Shown in pieces: positions 57,625 to 64,000 of a stretch of DNA of 64,000 nt. Location: assembly GCA_030761205.1 (NCBI GenBank), contig JAULJL010000004.1, positions 39,900,172 to 39,964,171 of the forward strand. The letters run 5' to 3'. A program made the position numbers and the translations under genes. The number at the start of each line of letters is the position of its first letter. Positions within the stretch are counted from its first letter, which is position 1. The notes under the pieces are model-generated. The model ran no database searches and was not told the origin of the DNA. It saw only the letters and a program-made list of their open reading frames with translations. The stretch is from Fremontodendron californicum (Eukaryota; Streptophyta; Magnoliopsida; Malvales; Malvaceae).

Positions 57625-59648
57625 ATGGCAAAAGCAGAGTCGAATGTTAGCGATGGATTGACGCTAGAATTGGTGAGAGATTCGTTGATCAGGCAAGAGG
57701 ACACCATTGTTTTCAGTCTCATAGAGAGAGCCAGGTTTCCTTTAAATTCTCCAACCTACGACCCTTCTTACGCTTCAATTCCTGGGTCTTGCGGCTCTTT
57801 GGTTGAGTTCATTGTTAAACAAACAGAGGCCATCCAAGCTAAGGTATACTTTTTTCTTCATCTCTCGATTATCTCAAGATTGTTTGTTCTTCCTTTTCTC
57901 TTTTTTAATCTTCATGAGTAATTAAATTACAAATGGGTTGTTTTCTTTACTGATTCTGGACCTAACACGTCAGAATTTGATTTGTGAAGTTTCTTTGCAG
58001 ACAGCATATATGCAACCTTTTGTCTTTTTGCTGTCAATGTTATTAAGTTATTACTAAATATAATACTAATAAATACTCTTCAGTCTTGACACGTTTCACG
58101 CTAAAAGAGGAAAAACATTTTTGTTTCTAGAAATATGGAAAGAATATACATTGGTGCCTTTAAGCTATCGTCAATAGCCACCTCAATCCCCACAAGAGAA
58201 AGGGAAAAACAGCAAACAGTGGTTACTTGAACCATCGGTTCAGGATTTGAATCCTGAAACATATTAGGGGATAAAACTTACTGCTATTGCCGAACCTTAT
58301 GTCCTGTAGAATCATACTACTTACAGCATTTACTATTTAGTTGGTTTATTCTAGTTAGTCCTGCTATCTACATAAAGTTGTGTCATGTTTGGTATATGCA
58401 CTATTCTCATTCAAGAATTAAGGGGATGAAAGTAAAAACTGCGAATTTGGTAGAAACCATGGCAATAGAGTTGCGATTAATGGAATTAATTTGGCTTTAC
58501 TTGTCATGTTAGTTCATGTACTTTGGCATTGAGTGGAATGCAACCTAAATTTGAATGTGTTACAGGCTGGGAGATATGCGAATCCTGAGGAACATCCATT
58601 CTTCCCAGATAATCTACCACCGTCGCAGGTTCCACCTCACAAGTATCCTGAGGTAATTTATTCTCTCAAGCTAGTATCTGTCTTTTCTCTTCTCAATTTT
58701 CCTAAAATTGGAAACACATTCAATTATATTTTGAACTAATTGCAAGACCACAGGTTTTGCATCCTGCAGCGATGTTTGTTAACATAAATAAGATCATATG
58801 GGATATGTATTTCAACAAGCTGCTTCCATTGTTTGTCACTCCGGGTGATGATGGAAACTATGCATCAACAGCTGCTCGTGATCTTGAGTGTTTACAGGTA
58901 AGAATCTCTTGTAACATCTTCTTATCTGTGTGATATGAAGTTAGAAGTTTTGACAAAAAGACATTTCTATTTTTATGCAATGGCATTTATGGTGCCCTTC
59001 CGAATGGTGTTGAAATCCTCATCACACAACTGTGAGCCTACTCTTTCAAGACAAAGTTAGAAGATCTCTTCTAGCAGTGACTCTAAAATATGTTGCTATT
59101 CTCTTCAGGTCCTTTCTAGAAGAATACATTATGGAAAACTTGTAGCTGAAGTTAAATTCAGAGATGAACGGAAAGACTACGAGCCTGCAATTCGTGCTCA
59201 GGTACTTTAATTTCATTATCCAATGGTAAATTAGACCGTACTGGAATTTGCTTGTTCAGCTTGTTTGGACCTGGCTGTTAGCTAGTCATTATGCTTCCAA
59301 TGATGCATGTAAACTGTAAACTCAGTACTATATTATCGACTGGAACATTGTTTGAGTTTTTGGTGAAGATGATCATTTTGACTGCTCTTGCATGGAATAA
59401 TATTGTGGCTATTTCAGGATAGAGATACTTTGATAGATTTATTGACCTTTGCGAATGTGGAAGAAGTGGTAAAGAAGAGGGTGGCGAAGAAGGCAATGAC
59501 ATTTGGACAGGAAATGAAGCTCGGTGATGATGAGAACAAGGGAAAGTACAAGGTGGATCCAGCTATTGTTTCCCGCCTCTATGAAGATTGGGTAATTCCC
59601 CTAACAAAGGATGTTGAAGTCGAGTACCTCCTCCATCGCCTTGACTGA
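57625..59648 (+). CDS. CM2: Chorismate mutase, cytosolic type (CM2), 257 aa
   Basis: Catalyses the rearrangement of chorismate to prephenate, the committed step towards phenylalanine and tyrosine. Five exons, 57625-57843, 58566-58652, 58754-58897, 59109-59201 and 59418-59648, are each a multiple of three with GT-AG introns. The protein is all-helical AroQ class, eukaryotic type. It opens with LTLELVRDSLIRQEDTIVFS, followed by GSLVEFIVKQTEAIQAKAGRY, EEHPFFPDNLP, then LSRRIHYGKLVAEVKF, and it ends VEVEYLLHRLD. The second residue block (MAKAESNVSDG) leads straight into the domain, so there is no plastid transit peptide. This, with the 257-aa length, matches cytosolic CM2 and not plastid CM1/CM3. 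In Arabidopsis the cytosolic isoform is insensitive to aromatic amino acids. No defect is seen. Confidence 0.95.
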
Positions 59649-59998
59649 ACCCTTAGACATATCAGTTCAGTTCCTTATGATTCCAAATAAGATCATTATT
59701 GTGTAAAAAAAATAATCCAGCTGCATCCTTGAACAGATGATTTTGACAATGAGGAATGCTGAAGTGTTGACAATTTTTTATTATTTAGAAGAAATGAATA
59801 TATATTTTGTTAAATTCTGCTTTGATCATGTTTAAATTTACTCCAAAGTTTAAATTCCGTTCTAATTTTTAATCCCCCAAGCCTAAAAGATACAATATAC
59901 ATGGTCTTTTCACGACTCCCTCGAACCGTACCGATCTCTATAAAAACAATTCCGGGTTATTAATTATTATTATTATCTTCAATGGTTGCTTTCTCATC
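59649..59998. other. CM2 3' flank
   Basis: Probable 3' UTR followed by AT-rich sequence up to the NRPD2-like fragment. Nothing else is seen. Confidence 0.5.
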
Positions 59999-60450
59999 TG
60001 CTGAGATGGTTGGTTCACTCGTATTTATGGGTCCAACATTCTATCAGCGTCTGATCCACATGGCTGAAGACGAACTGAAATTCCGTAACACTGGACCTTT
60101 ACACCCGCTTACAAGGCAGCCAGAGCCAGTTGCTGACCGGAAACGTTATGGTGGGATTAAATTTGGTGAGATGGAGCGTGACTGCCTGATCGCTCATGGT
60201 GCAGCAGCCAACTTGCACGAGCGCCGCCTCTTCACGCTTAGATGCACGTTTGTCAGAATTGCAAAAATGTTGAAAACGTTATTGAGCGGGCGGTACCTGG
60301 TGGCCAAAAATATCAGGGGTTCCTACTGCCGGATTTTGCCATTCTGCGGATGACATTGTCAGGGTCAATGTTCCTTACGGTGCCAAGTTATTGTGCCAGG
60401 AACTATTCAGCATGGGGATTAGTCTGAAATTTGAAACCCAGGTTTGTTGA
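59999..60450 (+). pseudogene. NRPD2: Fragment of the Pol IV/V second-largest subunit gene (NRPD2/NRPE2)
   Basis: The fragment encodes the C-terminal end of the shared second subunit of RNA polymerases IV and V, which make and use small-RNA precursors in DNA methylation. Recognisable blocks are EMVGSLVFMGPTFYQRLIHM, KFRNTGPLHPLTRQP, GGIKFGEMERDCLIAHGAA and, in another frame, MHVCQNCKNVENVIERAVPGG. In a third frame come VRVNVPYGAKLLCQELFSM and GISLKFETQVC followed by the stop at 60448. The Pol IV/V form is favoured over Pol II because of the TRQP and LKFETQ(L/V)C features. The frame is broken at least three times: a loss of about a dozen bases near 60239, an insertion near 60307, and an extra T near 60338. 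Only about 140 of roughly 1,170 codons are present. There is no obvious poly-A tail, so retrocopy against DNA-level duplication is open. Confidence 0.85.
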
Positions 60451-60866
60451 GTTTATACTTTATATGGGTTCCATCAAACTGTATGGACCTCTATAACTTT
60501 AGGTGCAATACTTGGATATGCTTCAATGATTCTGTAAATATCAGTTCTAAGTTTTTGCAGACTTTAACTTCACTATAGCCTTTAATTTCGTGAATTATAC
60601 AATTGTTAATCTTCGAAAGGTATAGAGACTCAAGATTTAATTCCGAAAGTGGACAATTAAGTACCAAAACATGTGAGAATGAGAGCGATCTGATCTACTT
60701 AAAAAATCCCAAACAAAACAAATCTCTAATCTCTGTGTTCCTACGAAGTTGTAAAACTGATGCACCATAAATTTATGGGATGTTATTTCTGTAAATAAAA
60801 AAGCATGATACACCAAAAAAATGTCTGCCATCAAAACCTGATAGTTCCCCTACAAAGAGATCCTTC
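60451..60866. other. Spacer between the NRPD2-like fragment and the HIBYL-CoA hydrolase 3' end
   Basis: Probably includes the 3' flank copied with the NRPD2-like fragment and the 3' UTR of the minus-strand gene. No further coding signal. Confidence 0.45.
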
Positions 60867-63373
60867 TCAGATATAAGGTTCTCTCAATGAAGTTGGCAGC
60901 ATCAGCTCGGGCTCTAATTCCCCGAGTGGGAAGAAATGGTACTCGACCATGTCTTTACTCACCTCTTCCAGGCTTGGAGGGTCCCACTGCAAATTTGGTG
61001 ATACAAAATCACGAGTAAGAATATATGTGTAAATGAATGGATTGTGGAATTACAACTAGAGGTGTAAACGAGACACCTGTGTTCATAAGCTACTTGAGAT
61101 CGGTTCGAAAAAATTCGAATTCGGCTCAGTCATTGTCGAGTCGAGCTCAAGCTATAGAGTGAGCCGAATTCGAGTATTTTAATGCTTGACTCGAGTAGCT
61201 CGCGAGCCTAATCAAGCTTTTTTATTTTAATTAGTATTGAAAAATCTCAATTCGAACTCGAGCACAAATAATCGAGATTGGAGTCGAGCTCATTTTTTAC
61301 TAGGTAAACGAGCTTAATCAAGCGAGCTCGAGTAGTTCGATTTTTATCTCGAATCGAGTTCGAACTTTAAAAATGAAACTCAATCGAACTCGAGCCAAGC
61401 TTCAAGCCTTGAATTTCGAGTCGAACTCGAGCTCTTCTTACCGTTTGAGTTCGGCTCGACTCGGTTACATCCCTAATTACAACCCCACTACTTTTATGTA
61501 GGCTTTTCCATTATGTAGTAGTATAGAAGTATAATAACATGGATAATGGGGTTCGAAAAGAGAGAATACCTTGGGAGCAAAATCCTTGTCCACTAACCTA
61601 GCCCGAACACCCTATAGAAACAGTTCAGTTACATTCACAATAACAGTAATTCAGGAAAATGCTCTCTATGTGAACAACAACAGCCCCATACCTCAGAGAA
61701 ATCATTAGAGACCCATTTGGAGATCCCAGCAAGGGACATTCGATATTCACGTGCCAGACACTGATCAAGAGATTGAAATCTACCTTCTCGTATCTAATGC
61801 AACAAAGAAATGAAGTAAGCCATTAATAGTAAAAAATGGTATTTAAAGCAGTTGTAGACATTGTTAACTTACGGATCTTAGAGTAACTTTCAAGCTCAAT
61901 GGTGAGGATTCTTTCATTTTTCTGAGCACTGTCTTGCACCAATCATCATAAGCATGAGCTGCCTCATTTTCCTAAGTAAATTAATTTTCAGAACCAAGTG
62001 AATCAATAATTCAATTGAGTATCAGAGCAACAGGGTTATTCAGTAAATAGAGACTAGAGAAATACATCTCAAAAAGCAATGACCCATATAAAATTTTGAA
62101 AGCATTAGACTGATATTTACAACCATTGGTTTAACTGTGGAATTGATTAATTTCCAAGTAAAAATCAAAGCATCAATCTCTGCCAACCCATACACCTATA
62201 ACATCTATTCATTTATTAGTTATTACCTTCTATTCGAAGAAAGAGGAAAACCTTTAGTTAAAGTAAATTAAAAGGGTAAATCTGACTCATCCATTCAGAA
62301 GGGAAATCCATCACTGAAATGTCAAGCTATAGGGATCAAGTTAAAATACCTGCCATCAGGCTCATATGGAGTTTTTGCCTCGTGAAATTCACCATAGATA
62401 GAAGAATAAAAAGATGATTTCTTGTTCTTGGGGTCTTATTAGTTAGTCTGTGTAATATGTTGTAAATTTGCAGTAGTGTCTAACTAACTCGGTACTTTGG
62501 TTCTTTGTAGCATACATGTTCTGCTTCTTTTAGATGAATATACAACCAAAAAAGAGAAAAAGGATGATCATGAGGATTTGCTACACTTAATAATATATGC
62601 CCGTTAATTATATAACGGAAGGCAATGAATCCGGCAAAACTAATTAGCTGGCACCATCACGTAATAACTACTAAGTCATTCCAAGATTTACATTCTAATG
62701 CTAACATAAAGGGTCATTGCCTAGATGGATCCACAGAAGTAGGGTCTTGGAAGGGTAACACTGACCCTATTCTTTAGCATTTTTACATAAAGCATCTGCT
62801 GCTAAAGACTGAACCTTTATTCTCATGCATCTTTTAGGCTGGGAGATTACCATTGAGCTGGAAGCCCCTTTCTTATGTAAATTTAATGAGATATCAAAAT
62901 CTTAACTGACTGCCCAGGCACACACCCCATTAACTTGAAAATGTAGGCAAGTGTCTACATGCACATGCATACACACACATCTATGTAGAATTAAGCTTAC
63001 CAGAGAATCAATAATTTCCTCAACGGTGTCATGGCTGAAACATTTATCAATTGTGTCAATCCTGAAAGAAAAACACGAGATAAGAGAAGACAAATCAATC
63101 AGACAAAATCCATGATTTTTACAAATAAAATTGTGCTGTCGAGATATAGAATCTGTTTCTAAGTGCTACAATCCCAGAAAAAAGGTTACCTGTGAAGAAT
63201 GCTGCTCCTATCTGGATAAACAAGGTCACCATATTGTGCAAGAGAAGACTCTATGACAGTGGGATCATCATTCATCAAGTTACCAAGGCGTTCTTCAATC
63301 AAAGCAAGTCTCTGTCATGGACAGTTCATCCAAATAATTTGAGAAAAGAGGAAAGGAGAAAAAAGCACAAAAC

Positions 63374-63421
<48 letters not shown>

Positions 63422-63795
63422 AGGAGCAGAAAAAACAAACAGCATTTAAGCAATAGTGGGTAGCAAGGCCACAGGCAATCATTTCAACACCATTAAGCTT
63501 TTCTCCTGTTAGAGCTAAGCATTCCCCTGAATGAAACAATAGACATGTCATGTTAAGAAAAATGGAATACATAACAGAGATACAAGCAAATAATCTGTAG
63601 AAATGAAAATATTCCTACATTTTAATAGCTAGAAAAGTATACAAATAACTAAGTCATGCATATCAATGAATTCAGTTATGCATTGAAAGACTTAATAAAA
63701 TGGTCATTACCTAAGTAACCAGGTAAGCGAGAAAGATAAAATGAAGCCCCTGCATCAGGATGGAACCCCAATTGAGTCTCTGGATTAGCAAAAAC
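60867..63795 (-). CDS. 3-hydroxyisobutyryl-CoA hydrolase-like protein, mitochondrial type (3' part, 238 aa)
   Basis: Crotonase-fold acyl-CoA thioesterase; family members release 3-hydroxyisobutyrate in valine breakdown, though plant paralogues may differ in substrate. Eight exons are in the window: 63711-63795, 63441-63526, 63190-63311, 63001-63061, 61873-61971, 61692-61793, 61570-61611 and 60867-60986. They join in frame to the stop. NPETQLGFHPDAGASFYLSR retains the Glu and Asp of the family active site. CLALTGEKLNGVEMIACGLA belongs to the crotonase core. SSPLSLKVTLRSIREGRF, CLAREYRMS and GVRARLVDKDFAPKWDP form the HIBYL-specific C-terminal domain. The protein ends SLREPYI. The N-terminus, including any mitochondrial presequence, lies beyond the right edge. 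A hAT element sits in the last intron and a TA microsatellite in another. Confidence 0.9.
61057..61475. mobile_element. Non-autonomous hAT-like element (419 bp) in an intron
   Basis: Flanked by a perfect 8-bp duplication ATTACAAC (61049-61056 and 61476-61483). The ends TAGAGGTGTAAACGAG and, inverted, TAGGGATGTAACCGAG are imperfect TIRs. The interior is full of CGAGCTCGA, GAACTCGAG and similar words in both orientations and can fold extensively. There is no ORF. The ends resemble those of the element at 616-1302. Confidence 0.8.
63380..63417. repeat. TA microsatellite in an intron
   Basis: About 18 TA units in the intron between the exons at 63190-63311 and 63441-63526. Confidence 0.9.
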
Positions 63796-63866
63796 CTGAA
63801 AATGTTATGCACAGGTAAGACACAGATATTTAAGTCCATACACTAGAAAGGTTAAAAAAAAACGGC

Positions 63867-63883
63867 GGGGGGGGGGGGGGGGG
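63867..63883. repeat. 17-nt G run
   Basis: An uninterrupted run of G on the plus strand, preceded by an A-run, in the intron upstream of the first visible HIBYL exon. Its length is likely to be polymorphic or error-prone. Confidence 0.85.
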
Positions 63884-64000
63884 AGAATTGTTTGTTGCAT
63901 TATATTCCTGATTTTGAGCTCTGATTCATTCAAATGATCTCCAATTCTCTTAATAACAGAGAACAGTAATATCATAGTGTATGTATCATGGATCAAAATA

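Noticed and set aside
58225..58262. tRNA gene suggested by GGTTCAGGATTTGAATCC
   Set aside because: There is a good B-box-like hairpin but no matching acceptor or anticodon stems; it lies in a CM2 intron and is at most a SINE or tRNA remnant.

Overview
The window is nuclear DNA from a flowering plant, almost certainly a eudicot. It has intron-rich plant genes (two WRKY factors, a class II formin, a POLAR-like protein, chorismate mutase and a mitochondrial HIBYL-CoA hydrolase-like enzyme), AT-rich spacers, and plant LTR, hAT, Mutator, Tourist and SINE elements. I cannot name the species from sequence alone. All exon coordinates were derived by hand from splice signals, frame continuity and family conservation.

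Layout. 1-4.9 kb is a gene-free flank with one 687-bp non-autonomous hAT element and decayed SINE-like copies. 4.93-18.94 kb is one 14.0-kb LTR retrotransposon on the minus strand with a TGCAT target duplication. Its 2.7-2.8-kb LTRs are nearly identical, and it has a primer-binding site, a polypurine tract, one gag ORF of Ty3/gypsy Tat/Ogre type, no recognisable pol, and large tandem-repeat arrays next to the 3' LTR. 21.15-22.72 kb is a group IIa WRKY gene with a W-box cluster upstream. 22.9-25.3 kb is a solo LTR with a GATGG duplication. 29.88-35.92 kb is a second group IIa WRKY gene, whose last intron has grown to 5 kb by carrying a degenerate 21-bp minisatellite.

36.76-45.88 kb (minus) is a 17-exon class II formin with a PTEN-like domain, C2 region, FH1 and FH2. 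It reads cleanly except for an apparent 2-nt deletion at the start of FH2. 49.56-54.17 kb is a complete 4.6-kb Mutator-like element (9-bp target duplication, about 370-bp TIRs built from chains of palindromes). Its only gene is a four-exon plant mobile domain (PMD/MAIN-like) gene. 55.18-56.53 kb is a POLAR-like gene, 57.63-59.65 kb a cytosolic chorismate mutase (CM2), and 60.0-60.45 kb a broken fragment of the Pol IV/V second subunit gene (NRPD2/NRPE2). 60.87-63.80 kb (minus) is the 3' part of a HIBYL-CoA hydrolase-like gene that continues past the right edge.

The host genes serve separate functions: defence and ABA transcription, actin nucleation, stomatal polarity, aromatic amino-acid synthesis, and branched-chain amino-acid and acyl-CoA catabolism. 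Their order is informative. From memory of Arabidopsis loci, WRKY18-POLAR-HIBYL-CoA hydrolase-like lie together on chromosome 4 and WRKY60-FH18 together on chromosome 2. This window therefore looks like the unsplit ancestral block. The most unusual items are the PMD-carrying MULE with palindrome-chain TIRs, the gag-only retrotransposon that appears to be building satellite DNA in its 3' region, and the phased-A-tract minisatellite inside the WRKY intron.
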